From contig JBHGNT010000002.1 in the NCBI GenBank assembly GCA_043228905.1, positions 1,488,001 through 1,552,000 of the forward strand: a DNA stretch of 64,000 nt, in the 5' to 3' direction. Numbering within the stretch: the first letter of the stretch is position 1; the number at the start of each line of letters is the position of its first letter. Origin of the DNA: Azolla caroliniana (lineage: Eukaryota; Polypodiophyta). The position numbers and the translations under genes were made by a program. The notes beneath the pieces were generated by a model, which saw nothing but the letters and a program-made list of their open reading frames with translations, made no database searches and was not told where the DNA came from. This document shows positions 11,130-23,981 of the stretch, in pieces.

Positions 11130-12330
11130 GATTTTAGGATCCAAAGTTATGTGTATAAGATAAACGAAACTTGAAAACTATGTTTGATTCTCAAGGTCCT
11201 TCAAATATGAAACAAGTATCCCTAGAGTTCCACATGCATATTTTTTATCCTACGACATGCATAAAGAAATTGTTTCTTCCATGTAATGATGTGTCACATA
11301 TATGTCTCAACACAAATATTGCAATATGTTGTCTAGGCATGATTATCCTCCTCATAATTGAAGTGCAAACAATTATTAAAAATTTTAAGATGAGCAGATT
11401 GATACATAGTTGACATTATTGTTGTCTTTGTGTTTTCAAAATGTTATGATGCAAATAGTTATAGTTTTAAACTTTATCTATAGTTTGACTATTCCAACTA
11501 GTTTAGCCTTATTGAAGAAGAGTCTTCTATAGGGGTTGAAATTTTGCTTGCATTGAATATTTCAATGGTTTTTCAATCAAATGCCTTTTTTTAACAAAGA
11601 CAATAAGTGCCAGAAAGGTCTCATTTCATAAGGTTTGAGTGAGTGCAAATAACACGCAAGGCCCATTGCTACTAAAATAACGGGTATTGATAAGGAACTT
11701 GGGGTATTTATATTGATTATTAGCATGACTAAAAGTATTCGATCTTGTTATTGGGATAAGATGTAGCCTTAGACTATGTTCATGTGTTGCTTCAATACAA
11801 AATTTTGGGATTAATGAATGTTGCCAATCTACTAGAAAAAGAATCTTAGGATAGGGCAATCTGGAAAGGTTGACATTCATCCATTGCTTTAGTAGATAAT
11901 TAATTTGTAGTAGCACTGTATCTGGAAATCATTAATTAGTATTGCTTTGCAATAGCGTATCAAAGAACGTACCTTTACAAAAAACATGGGGGTCGTTGAT
12001 TCGTTATAGTTACGTAGCTCATAGTACTTGGGTTTTATATTGAAGGTAATGTCAAGGTCCCAATTTCCAAAGCAAAAGCTATCCCACCATGGGATTATAC
12101 AATCACAAACTAATGTAAGCTTTCTATACTACCCACAAACATAAATTTCAAAACTCATATTGCGAGTATGTGAATGTGGATCAAGTTAAAACATGATGCC
12201 CTTCTTTATAAGGACATAAAGTTGTATTGCAATTAATTAGAAACCCAAATTTGTTGAGCTTTTGGTAGCACTAGACAATGTGGTTAATTTTTTCATTAGA
12301 AGGCAACAATCTCTATTTTTTTACTTTTAT
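11130..12330 (+). repeat. Dispersed repeat, copy 1 (diverged)
   Basis: Several blocks recur in the same order and orientation at 18450-20225. Examples are 'CTTATTGAAGAAG' (11510; 18870), 'CTACTAAAATAA' (11670; 19043), 'CCTCATAATT' (11349; 18711) and 'GTAGCACTA' plus 'CAATCTCTATT' (12267-12315; 20164-20210). No coding capacity or terminal repeats are evident. It is probably an old non-autonomous transposon or a segmental duplication with indels. Confidence 0.6.
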
Positions 12331-14912
12331 TTTGACTATCCATAAAATGTGGCTTATATATAGAGACCAATTGTTGTCTCTCTTTTTAATTTTTATTTAG
12401 GGTTTCTTATTTTCATACCTCATGCAAGCATATAATACGTGACATTGACCTCTTTGGAGACATTACAACACTTCTTAAAGTCCAATGTCACCCATTATTT
12501 GCTTGCATCAGGAATGAAAACAAGACACCCTAAAAAAATAAAAACAATGAAAACTACATTGGCCATGTTGATCCACCCCAAAGCTATCGGAGACTCCTCA
12601 CCTCAATTGTGGTGCTTGAGGCATCTCACCTCGAGCTTCCCATGTCTTTGAGTGATGAACCTTGTATGTTTTTGAAGTGGGCATCTCATTTTTTCCCAAG
12701 TAGGCTTGGGTGTCACCTAACCCCAATTTCTTCATCTCCCTCCAAAGTGATATCACTCTTTACAATGTGATCTCACGGTTTCCATGGGAAATTGATTGAG
12801 ATCTATGGGGTAGGGTCAAGCTCATGGCGAGGATCAAACCTGGGTTCTTTCAATTTTATGAATTTCAAACTATAGTAAGTGGGATATGGGGGATACTTAT
12901 GTTAAAGTAAAAGGTCCTATGTTGTTGGAATGGGCATGGGAGTGCCCTAGCCTAGTTAAAGTCAATGACGAACCCTTGAAACTCGATGAGATAGAAACTT
13001 GAACACTGTCAACACTCGAATTGCATGACCTAATGCTTTAATCTCAGCTCCTTTATGAACAAATAATGGTATAATAATTTCCTATCTTAGTGTGTCGTAC
13101 ATGTCCTAATGTAATGGAAACTCAATTTCAATTTCACATAGAGAGAGACCAGTAGTCCACTTCTCTTGCTTACTGGTCTCTCTTTTTGAGTTTATGTGAA
13201 GAGGTACATATGTGTCCAACGGCCACATATTCTTCATGTTCAAGATGGGTTTCTATATATCTTGGACAAACAATGGGACAATTGGCAATGAGTTGGAGAA
13301 AGTGAACCTAGTAATGGGTTTTCATTCCATGGGGATTTGGGGGAGCTATAACATATATCTATGAGCATTGACATTCTTTAATTCCATGTGCACTCATGCA
13401 TTCTCCTAATCATACACCATTTTCATGAGAGATGAAATTGCAACTTTTAAATTTGTGGTTTCAAGTTTGGTGCACGACCACAAAGAACCTCTATATAACA
13501 AAGAGCATATTCATTTGATTGTGGGTTAATTACAAATTGGCCCAAATTATCAAAATAATTAGCAACAAATTATACATTGTATGTGCCCACAATATGCCAA
13601 GATCCAATTTTTATATGTAGAAGAAATGAATAAATAAAAATTAAAAAGATACCATTCTTAGTGTAAACAAAGTTCTGATTCCTATGTGATCGGCTGTAGA
13701 AGAAATAAATTCTTTCCAACTACTTTGATATACAGTATATTTAACCTTCAACCTCTTGTGAGTGGTAAGACCAATGGTGCCTCAACATATTTGTAGGATT
13801 GCAAATATCGAGCGTAATCCTCGTCATCACACTTGTACTTTGTAATGCATATCAAGTTTTCAATTTGGATAACCAATCAATCAAGTGACAATATATCCAT
13901 GCCGGCTCATTTTCCATTGTCTTCCACAGATATATTCAAAAAGCCATCAATGCAACAATGCAAGGTTCAAACTTCACACATCACTTTCTCTAATGATGTT
14001 GGCACACTACAACAATAAATTAATTCTATTCCAACAGGGTATGCCAAATACTTTCTTTAGAACAAACAAGTTGCATCAATACTATTCAACATGTCAAGTT
14101 GCACGATTGTAGATCCAAGAAAGATCTTTCATTTTTTGGACAAAAAAGAAAGATCTTTCTGAGTCAAAGTTGAGTTTGTTGTCAAATTGAGTACTATATC
14201 TTTATGATTGATCTCATTAGCAATGTACTTTGTGTATGTCTATGAAATTGATTTTACTGTCAATTTAGTAAATACCCAAGGATAATTCGAAGGTTCTCTC
14301 TAAATTATGTTCCTTTAAAACACATCGTGTTATCTCCACACAACAAAGTTGTGTGCCACTAGCGCAGGATATTTCCAAGTAATGATTGAGGTTAATGGTG
14401 GATTAACAAGCTGTGATAATAATGATGATGATGATGATTCTAAGCCATCTGATTGCAATATATAAAGTAGAAATTGAATACTAGCATTGAAAATATTAAT
14501 GATATTAGTAATATTAACAATGATGACAATTTGGATCAAGTCTATAATGGTTTAATCAATGATGCCGGGTCATTTAATGTACATGATCCTTATACATGAT
14601 CCTCATATTCACATTAGCATGGTCTATTGTCTAATGTATTGACACAGCATACATATCAGAAGTAAGTTTGGAATCCTCATCATTCTCATTCTCATAAATA
14701 TGGTAAATAGAATGACCAATATGAGTATGCTTAGACTAGTAGAGGCTATTAGCCATGATTGTGTGAGCCATGTCCCTGGTGTGAGCATGAAGACTATATA
14801 AACAAGAAGATGAGGAAGTGGGTCGCCACATTCGCCTTCCATCACAGAGTGGTCATGTACATGTTGGGTCGAAGAAGCAGAGGAAGAAGATGCCTCCACG
14901 AATACAACAACT
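12331..14912. other. Intergenic, no feature recognised
   Basis: AT-rich sequence with only short chance reading frames. I see no splice-supported coding sequence, RNA gene or terminal repeat. The part nearest 14900 may include the 3' untranslated region of the RIN4-like gene on the minus strand. Confidence 0.5.
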
Positions 14913-17067
14913 TCACTCGAAAGTCATTGGGGAAAGAAAACAAAACCTCCAAGGCTTAACAATGCAAATGATTTGAAGTTAGATATCGAAACATGATCTT
15001 ATCCCTATGGGATATATTTGGTGTTTTGCTCCACACAATTAACACCCAACATTACAAAAAAAAAAGGGGGGAAGAATGTTCATCACTTACAGAGGATGAT
15101 GATTTCCGACGATGAGGATTGGCATGCCGTAGCAAATCTGCCAAGGTCAATCTCTGCTTCATGATTTGGGATGCTTCTTGTGAGGGGAAAGTCCATCCTT
15201 TCTCCATAAGGTTTTGCTCATGTGTAACGGAAAACTGTTTTGGCAATCTTCTGCCTAACTTCTTCTCTCGAGCTCTCTCAAAAACATGTGTATATGATTC
15301 TTCGGTCGATGAATTAGGCGTTTCTCGATCCCATGTACCAAACTCAGGAACCAGTGCATGTGATTTCTACAAAAAGAACAAGTTCAAAAATGGAAGATTG
15401 GTAACCCACTTAGATAGTTAAGAACACACATCAAAGTAACACAAAAACCAAAAAAATGAGTTAAATTACACATATCAAAATGATATAAAAGAATATTAAA
15501 GGGATAGTTGAAGATAGCCAAGTTACATACATCAGGAACCTTATGCTTTGTCCCCTTCTTTGGTGCACACTGCATTTCATCCTCATCGTATTCATCCGTG
15601 TCACTAGATTTCACATGCATATCCTCTTTTTGATGCCCTTCATATTGCACTTCTTCTGAATTTCCTGTATCAAACTCCACCTCGGTGTTATGCAGCGCAT
15701 GATGTATTCGTGGAGCATTGCTAGTATCACGAAATTCCGCCTTACTGTTATACAATATTTTATGCCGAATTTGTGATAAGTTATCGGCATCCAATTCCAG
15801 TACCTTTGAAGCATTGATGTTGGATTCCACCTTGGTGCTGTGCAATTGATTCGTCATTTGTGATAAGCTATCAAGATCTGATTCCAGCCTCCATTTATGC
15901 TGCATCTGCAATAAGCTATCCCCGTCGAATCCCACCTCAGTGTTGTGTAATTGATGCTTCGTTTGCGATAAGCTATCGGAATCGAACTCCGCCTCTATGC
16001 TGTGTAATTGAAGCTTCATTTGTGATAAGTTATTGGAATCAAGTTTCATCTCTACATTATGTAGGTCATGATTTGAGCTTCCAATGGAATTAAAACCAAG
16101 TGATTCAATGGAGGAATTGCTGGAGGTATTGTAGCCCAACCGACTAAAATGGACAGTATCATGAAATTTATGTTGCAAAAGCTCCTCTTCAGTACTAGTG
16201 TATTTGGGTCTTGCAGTGGAGAGAGGAAAAGATGAGATATATTCATAATCTTTACGGTTGTAGGCTCGGGTTGAGATTGGTGATTGTGGATTATATCTTT
16301 GAGGTGAAGGTGGAGGTTTTCCTTGTAGCTACACTAACACAAAAAACAAAACCAAAACAAACAGAATGTTGGTAAATACTAGTCTGTTAATCATAGAAAT
16401 ACAGAGAACATGGACATCAAAAACTCTCTCACACACACACACTCATAGTCATATATTTTTTCTCATATTCATAAAAATTTAGAGCCCCCAAGTCCAATCC
16501 TTGCCATGGGCGGCTCACAGCCATCCCTCAGATCATATCTGGTCTGCAGAGAAAGTTCATAATCTAGCTATCTATCTACCTCTCTCTCATTGAGATTTAG
16601 GCTTATGATGAGTGAGCCTGTACACCTAAAGATGTGGGACGGTAATCCCAACACATTGTTTTAACAGCTATACACAGACAAATTGCTCCAACAAGCCAAG
16701 AACGAGAAACTATAGGTGGAAGTTAAGGTTCATCCTTGGGATTGCCAGATAAATCCAAAATGGGTATAGGGGGTTGATTCAGGTTTAGTAGAAAACCTAC
16801 AACAGCAACAGTTTATATACTGAAACACTTAATAACATCTGAATGTGTTCCCCTGCATGCATTACAATGAGCTACAGAAAGAAAGCGCAGCCATGATCTA
16901 GGTTGAGGACCAGGAAATCTATTGTATGTGGGAAGGGAAATCGCCATTCCATAACCATAATATATGTATGCAGACCTCATTAGCGAGTTTCAGGCACATC
17001 TTCTGCATACACGGAGAACACATGAAAGAGATTGGCAGCATTAAAGAGATCAGGAACTCACCGTCAT
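14913..17067 (-). CDS. RIN4/NOI-family protein with N-terminal repeat region (spliced)
   Basis: Proposed exons on the minus strand: 17067-17062 (ATGACG), 16328-15531, 15366-15091 and 14954-14913, all phase 0 with GT/AG borders, giving about 373 residues. Exon 3 encodes the NOI (AvrRpt2-cleavage) motif, 'VPEFGTWD' then 'ESYTHVFERAREKK' (residues about 274-305), the hallmark of RIN4-type proteins. These are small, mostly disordered plasma-membrane regulators of plant immunity and exocytosis. Family members often have two NOI motifs; only the C-terminal one is seen here. Exon 2 carries about six copies of a roughly 20-residue unit, such as 'LHSIEAEFDSDSLSQTKHQ'. The last exon (PWRFCFLSP...) offers a Cys/aromatic C-terminus like the acylated tail of the family. 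Exons 2 and 3 are well supported. The 6-nt first exon and the 42-nt last exon are inference; without the last splice, translation stops at 15052. Confidence 0.78.
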
Positions 17068-17245
17068 GTAGCAGCAAACAGAGACTAACAGGACAAAAGC
17101 TCCCTGCAATCTCCAGATAATTGTAAAGCTCTGTTTCTTTGGAAACAGAGAGAATGAGGGAGAAGAATCTCTGAAAGGAGTACTTTGTGATTCTGGAAAA
17201 GAGAGAGAGAGAGAGAGTACTTATGTTCTTCGAAACTGCACACAC
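17068..17245 (-). promoter_or_regulatory. Probable 5' leader of the RIN4-like gene, with GA run
   Basis: Upstream of the proposed ATG at 17067 the minus strand has a pyrimidine-rich leader including a CT run (17193-17216 on the plus strand reads as GA). This is typical of plant 5' untranslated regions. No clear TATA box was placed. Confidence 0.4.
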
Positions 17246-17261
17246 ACATATGTATATATAT

Positions 17262-17500
17262 GAATGGATGAATGTATGTATGTATGTATGTATGTATGTA
17301 TGTATGTATGTATGTATGTATGTATGTATGTATGTATGTATGTATGTATGTATGTGTGTGTGTATGTGTGTATGTGTGTGTGTGTGTGTACGTGTGTGTA
17401 TCTATGTATGATGTATCTATATATGTATTGTATATACGAACATATATGGGTGTATGTATCTACATATGTATGTATGTATGTATGTTGAAGCTAGGTAGGT
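17262..17500 (+). repeat. (TGTA)n / (TG)n microsatellite
   Basis: A tetranucleotide TGTA run begins near 17273 and continues almost perfectly to about 17355. It then passes into TG-rich variants (to about 17400) and a shorter TGTA run at 17460-17485. The open frames it creates (repeating MYVCMYVC) are artefacts. It lies about 200-430 bp upstream of the RIN4-like start and may be length-variable. Confidence 0.9.
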
Positions 17501-18449
17501 AGGGGATAATGACCCTAATTTGAATGTTATGCATATATGTATGAATTGTGTGTGTGAATGTATGTGATGTATGTATGATTTGGTCAAACATTGGGAGAGG
17601 GTTCATGTGATCCCATGGAACAAGACACATCAATATATGAGAGTCATTAAGCAACTTGGCAGGCCATCACAACCAATATCCCTTTCTCCTCTTAAGAAAT
17701 CCACAAACATGACCGACCCGCTCAAATTCATGGGAAATGCATTTCATCCTCACGGTCATATATTCTACGAGTGTCGCATTTTCTGTTTGTCTTTCTTAAT
17801 CAGAATCGCCACCACCGTTGCTAAGTTGAAGCTTTTTTATTTGATGAGTTAGAACTTAGGACTAGCTAGCTCTCTAATTATTAATATATCCCATAGCAAA
17901 TCGTAAGTAAATCTTGTCGTGAATGAAAACCCACTTCCTTCTTGTTCTAAATTCATTTTTGTGACCTCATACAAAGGTTTTTGTTGTATAATCTTACATT
18001 TTCATGCGAATGGAAGTATTACTTTTATTGTTTTCTAAACCATGCACACGCTAACATTACGTGTACATAAACCCCCTGGGCCCTTATAATAGACGCACAC
18101 ACACACACTTATATGGCCTTTCACATTTTTTTATCTCTCCTAAAAGCTCAAAAGGGTGGCCTTGAGGCATCCACATCACTAGTGATCCCTCATCATCCTT
18201 CAAACTTTCACATTCATTACGTGCTAATAAGTTCCAAATGAGATCACAACCCCCATCAAAAACTTTTTTGGAATGTATATTATTCAGTGAAACTTAGGCA
18301 GAAACTTTTCATGTTTCTACCTGTAATTTGTTCCTATAGAGTGGGCTCAATTTTCAATCGCCTTTATAGAGAATGAAGGATGTTTACACTAGACATTGCT
18401 ATCAATTGTTGATTCCAAGTTTCTCTTGTTGTAAACAGAGCAAGCATAT
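17501..18449. other. Intergenic, no feature recognised
   Basis: AT-rich sequence with a 93-codon chance frame at 17571-17852 and a short CA run near 18095. Nothing identifiable. Confidence 0.5.
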
Positions 18450-20225
18450 GCTCCATGCTTATGTGTACGATATAAAATAAACTCGAAAATTTTATTTATT
18501 TTCAAGGCATCCAAATGTCAAACAAACATAGTATTCCTCCACTTCAAGTTGCAAAATTTTGTCCAATTACGTGTGTAAGGAAACCGTGTTCTCCCATGTG
18601 ATTATGTGTCATAACATGAAGAAGAAGAATAATGATTGTTATTCACAAAAAGGGGCACATTTGTTAGCATTGACATTACAACCCATGTCGTTTAGGGATG
18701 TTTATCCCCCTCATAATTTAAGAGGACGATATTTTTTGGTTTTTTACCATGAATGGATTTTAGGTTGACTTTGTCAATCACATTCTATTCTTCAAATTTC
18801 AAGAATGTCATGCAAACATCGTGGTTTTGAAGCTTATCTCCATGCTTTGAATATTTCCACTTAGCAAAATCTTATTGAAGAAGTGTGTCGTATATAGGAT
18901 GTCAAGAGTCAAGACAGTTTGTATGTTGAACATTCAGTGCTTGTTCACCAAACAACTTTTACTTCAACAAAGTCAATTAATGCTGAAAAGGTTCCCTGCT
19001 CATAAGATCCAAGTGAGACACGGAAGGCTTGCAAGTCTCACTACTACTAAAATAATGGATATTTATAACCACATTGTAGTTTTCGTATTGATTGTCAACA
19101 TTGGTAAAAAAAGTCTACGACTCCCACTTTAGGAGTGATCCATTGTTTCATACATCTGAAATTTGGAATTTTTGTTTGGGATCAGATTTATTTGGAATAC
19201 TAGTTGAACTATGTTTGCAATGCATTCACACCATATTCATGCGTTCTAGTAGAAAACGAGTGTATTGACCAACATTGCTCTACTAGAAGAAATAATAGAT
19301 TAATTTTGTTAGGATAGCACTATCATAGAGCGTTGACATCCATGTATTGCTTTAGAATAATGTAATTATCAATGTATCGTTACAAGAAAAACAAGTCATA
19401 ACATTGTTTAGATAGCATTGGTAGACATCAGTTAGGTTTTATGAAAAGTGTGATGGTAGACCCATTGCTCAAATTTTCAACCCACATTGTCAAGCTTGAA
19501 AAGTGTTAGCTTTCCCAACACACCATCATGTTTTAACAAACTTTTTTATTTATTTAAAACTTGTTATTTGTGTGAAAACAAATTACAATGGTAACCACAA
19601 AATACCAATTATGTACAAATCCCTAGCTAGCATTGTCAAAAATCAATTCCTCCACTATTACTTTTGAGAGGCATTAGAGACGTGCTAGGGAAATTGAAAA
19701 GTGTTTAGCTTAATGAGATGCAAAGGAAGGAATGAGAACCTCTATCCCTACGAAAGTCAAATCTTCATCAATACGATTCAAAAGAACATTTTGCTTGTCC
19801 CTCACTCTTAGATAGAGGCTTCACCTAGGTTGGGGTTTTGTTAGAAGTCTAATCCAACAACCCTAAGTATTTCAATGAGAGGTCGATGGGAATTTGGTGA
19901 CTAATTCTACAAAAGCCCCATACAATATTGATAAGGTTCCCTTTTGATAAATGGTAACCATGCCTCCAAAACCCTTACATTTCAGTATTTTCAGATTTCT
20001 CCTCTTTTTTCAAAGTTTTCACAACTAGCCGTCATTAATGAAATGCTACCACAATTTAACATAAAACATTATGATATTTCATGAAGAATGTAATATTGTA
20101 TGAATTTAAAATTGATGCTTTCACACATATATATTCGCTCTAGTTCATTGTGGGGATTTTTGTAGCACTAAACAATGTAGCTAATATTGTTAGCAAAAAC
20201 AATAATCTCTATTGTCTTTTCTTTT
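18450..20225 (+). repeat. Dispersed repeat, copy 2 (diverged)
   Basis: Collinear with 11130-12330: shared blocks occur in the same order, with extra sequence here, mostly between about 19150 and 20150. The best-conserved stretch is 18870-19110, matching 11505-11745. No coding capacity is seen. The two copies are separated by about 6 kb that includes the RIN4-like gene. Confidence 0.6.
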
Positions 20226-20809
20226 TTATGTAGTTCATTTTCTTAGTGAAAACAAGTTTTTCTACTTTATTGTCTTTTAATTTAAACATTCATGTAATGA
20301 TTTCACGTTTTGCTTCTACTTTGAATGTCTAGGATATGCTCTTTCAAATAGTGAAACTATACATGTAAAAATAAGTAGTTTACCATCTCTGAAGTTGTCA
20401 ACATAGTTTATCTCACAAATTGAAGCCAAAACAACCATTGAATTAAAAAAAAAGAATATATGAAAATGGACTCCATTTAGACAAGAAGAGCAAGATTGTC
20501 TACTTGATGGTAACATTGGTAAGTGAACTTTGTTGTGTAATTGGAATTATTAAAAAAATCACACACTAGTAGCCCTAACCCGAAGTGCAAGGCCCAAATT
20601 GTAGCAATGGATTCAAGCAATAGAATGACATCAATGATGACGATTGCATATCTTACTTGCAATCAAAGACAAAGGAGGACATGAGCTTGAATAGATTGAT
20701 GTGAAGATTGCACTTACACATCAATATAAAGGAGAAGGTATATATGGAGTGACTTGTTAGGGTTTCGTAATTGGACAAGGAGGAGATAGTATGTTGATGG
20801 AATAAAAGG

Positions 20810-21502
20810 TTATGTGATCTGAAGCAAGCTCCCCCAAACGCCAACTGATTTATTCCAGTTTATTTTAGCACCCAATACCCTACAAAACTCATTTATTGCA
20901 CTTTGTAGTCTGTCCAAGTTGTTTGCATCCTCCTTAACGTAAGTTGTTGTATCATCAACATATTCTGTATCAAGCATCATTCTTGCATCCTCGGGTAGGG
21001 GAAGGCCTTGTATTTGCCAATATCTATCAACAATCTGATAATGTAAATCTTTTGCTGCAGTAATGAATAGGTTCGGGGCCAATGGGCATCCTTGACGTAC
21101 CGATCGTGTCATCCTAAAGCTCGTCCCCAAGCGTCTAGTCATTAAAACCTGGCTGGAAGCATCCCTGTAAAAGGCAACCGTTCCAAGGATCCATTGTTGG
21201 TTGAAGCCTAGGGCATCCATCACTACTTCTAGGAATTCCCATGAGATCTTGTCGTATGCTTTTTCGAAGTCGAGTACCATTACTGCTAGGTCCACTTCTT
21301 GCTCCTCCGCCCATGCTGAATACTCCCAAAAAGTTATCACATTGTCAACAATGCTTCGGTTTTCTAGGAAGCAAAAATGCATTGTATCTATAATGTCCCC
21401 TTGTACCGTTTTCAATTGACTACTTACAACTTTAGCCATGATCTTATAGGCATTAGTTAGAATCGTCAATGGTTGCTAATTATCAAGTATTGTCGGATCT
21501 TT
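20810..21502 (-). pseudogene. LINE ORF2 fragment: reverse transcriptase core (downstream part)
   Basis: The minus-strand frame reads 'PLTILTNAYKIMAKV', 'LDFEKAYDKISWEFL', 'RQGCPLAPNLF' and the RT catalytic box 'EYVDDTT', then 'INWNKSVGVWGS' before ending at 20810. These are non-LTR RT motifs 3 to 7. A TAG stop replaces a Trp codon near 21475 ('DN*QPLTILT'). The upstream RT part of apparently the same element is at 23982-24860, so the element is split by the sequence between. The region after the RT palm (zinc-finger end) is missing. Non-functional. Confidence 0.88.
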
Positions 21503-23981
21503 TTTTTAAACAAAATATCCTTTCATTAGTTTAAAAAAAGGCACATCAGCTACAATGCTATGTTTTCCTTAGAGATTGTGCAACTATTGAAGCCAATCTA
21601 TCCCACAACACCTCCATCCATCACAAAATCTAATTTCATTTTTGTATGTACAAGCAATTCTCCCATGTTGCCACATGCTTTCAATATACCAAAAAATGTC
21701 ATCATATAAGGTAAGAGGAAGCCACAAGCATTTGAGGATAAAATTGCATTGCATCCTCGTTCTTATCATGCTCAGTATAACCGAATAACATGGTAGTCCA
21801 TTGTACCATATCTCCAACCAACAATAAATCATCAAAGCTTTTGGGCTTCAATTATTGCTCAGCAAATGCAAGCATTAACAACGTTGTAGTGACTGTTGAT
21901 GTTGATTTGAAGGGCTTGAATAATCCAAAATGCATTAAACAATAGGTTGGTTGGTGGCTCATAGGTTTCACATCCATTGTTTAGCCCACCCGAACTGAAA
22001 GATCATTGAATGTTTTTTGGGTTTTATCAAGCTCGCCACATTTAGCATACATGTCCATGAAAGCATTCCAAAGCTTGATATTGTCTTCCAACAATCTCGT
22101 ACTCACAATTTCATTGTGAATTTCTATGCCGTTATCAGCCACCACTACACTGCCATAGGCCTTTAGCAAACATACAAGGGTGTTTGCATCCAGAGAAAAA
22201 CCATCATTTTGCATTTGTTCAAAAGGATTCCATGCTTCCTAGCCAAATCTATGTTGGGAATATCCTGAAATTAGTGCATTCCAAGAAGCCACAACCTGAA
22301 CCGACAGCCCCTTGAGCACTTTTTGTACTTTTCCTACTTCACCACATTTGACATACATATCCATCAAAGCAGTATCTAGTTTCTGAACTTTACTGATCAA
22401 TCTTTCACTTACAATTTCACAGTGAATTTGCTCACCTCTATGTAAATCCCCTATGCTTGAAGAAGCCTTTGATATGCAAATAGAGGTGATTGTATTTGGC
22501 AAGAAGTGATTCCGCTACATCCTCTTGAAATAAGTTTTAGCTTTGCTTCCTTCCCCTCGTGGAACATATCCAAAGATCAAAACATTCCACAGACACAAAG
22601 CTCATCAAACACTTCCTGCAGTTTTTTCTAGCTCACCACATTTTGCATACATATCCACCAACACATTGCCGAGCTCGACATGCTTGTTTAAGCATTTCAT
22701 ATGGATAATCTCATGGTGGATTTGTTTCCCCCTATCTATTCCACATGCCTTCAAGATGCAAGTGAAAGTGATGCCTATATGTTTGAAACACTTCAATGCA
22801 CCTTCATTGTGGCCATGTTGAGCATATCTTGAGATCAATGAATTCCATGAGACCAAATCTTGAATAGGAAGTTCATCAAACACCAACTAAGCTTTTTCCA
22901 AATCATCACATTTGGCATACATGTCAACAAAAGTATTATCAAGCATAACATTCTCTTCCAATAAACTTTTACATCAAGATGCCAATAAACATATACAATA
23001 TCTGCCTATAGTCTTCGTACTTTCTCAATGTCTCCTAATTAAAATGTACATCTTGTTGTTGGTTGACTGGTTTTAGAGACAAATTGCACTTTGTATTTCG
23101 GATTGGATGTATGAGATTCCATGAATTTTCAGCTTGATGTATCCCACTGTATAGTAACACATCTTTGCCCTTCAGTAAGGCTATTTATGAAAACATTGCC
23201 TTTGGCTGATAGTAGTTCGATTACTGCAGTAGCATCTTAAAAAATGTCACATTTAGCATATGCATCAACTAGAATCGCCACAAGACATAGATCTGAATCA
23301 AACTCCCTTTCAATGATCTCATTATGGATTTCTTGCCCTCTTCTAATAGCTTTTAGGCTTATGCATGCCTTCAAGGTAAAAATATAGGTCACAAAATTCG
23401 GCATAGTCCCTTTCAACTACTCTTAGACTGCTATAGACCTATGTATGTCCCAAAGCATAAATAATAATAGTTATACATTGACACATGCCTCATGTCGGTG
23501 GAGAAAATACCCATAGTGGTGGTTGATACCTCCAACGTATACCACCATTAACCATGCAGAATACCTTCATCCTTTTCCATCTCTTCTTAAGAACCTCTTG
23601 CTTTCAAAAGGCTCCACTTGGATCACCTTTGATAGCATCATATTCTCCTTTTAGTGTATGCAGTAAGGTCATCCAAATCTCCTTGACTACATCCACAACA
23701 TTCCATTGAATTTGCTGAAATATCCTTCGACATGTACTAGTCCACAAAACCCCCAAACCACGTCATTTTGGATTGAATTAATAGGCATATATGGCGACAC
23801 TTCCTCAACATATTGACCTCTTGTATATAATGCAAAGTTAACATTTTTTTTTCATAATCTTGTACCTCACCCTTAATATTAGCCCACATAATTACCCCCC
23901 ATTTATATATTCTAGAGCCATAAACCTCATGCAAGCGACGTAAAAATCTTTTCCAAACCAATTTGGCAGCCATACATGACC
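21503..23981 (-). pseudogene. Decayed PPR-repeat sequence, probably a processed pseudogene inserted in the LINE
   Basis: In three frames with many stops, the minus strand encodes consecutive PPR units of the plant PLS type: 'MPNFVTYIFTLKAC...RRGQEIHNEI' (about 23410-23300), 'SWNSLISRYAQHGHNEGALKCF' in part (22850-22780), 'VLVDMYAKCGELEK' (22670-22620), 'TALMDMYVKCGEVGKVQ' (22370-22320), 'NAFMDMYAKCGELDKTQ' (22065-22015) and 'WTTMLFGYTEHD' near 21770. Intact PPR proteins bind organellar RNA and guide editing or processing. No introns are visible, the minus-strand 3' end at 21500-21510 is A-rich (TTTAAAAAAAA), and the LINE borders read AAGGAT (23982-23987) and AAAGAT (21497-21502), a possible target duplication. 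The 5' part (about 23980-23450) has no recognisable domain. Not translatable as it stands. Confidence 0.75.

Noticed and set aside
14624-14959. Open frames on both strands next to the RIN4-like gene
   Set aside because: They overlap the proposed last exon and 3' flank. The plus-strand 'CEPCPWCEHEDY' looks zinc-finger-like but has no extension or conservation evidence.
17187-17502. Overlapping long frames encoding repeating MYVC or YVCM
   Set aside because: They are translations of the TGTA microsatellite in all frames, not genes.
23737-23973. 78-codon minus-strand frame beginning MAAKLVWKRFLRRL
   Set aside because: It could be LINE or the 5' part of the PPR retrocopy, but no domain is clear; kept within the pseudogene rather than called a gene.
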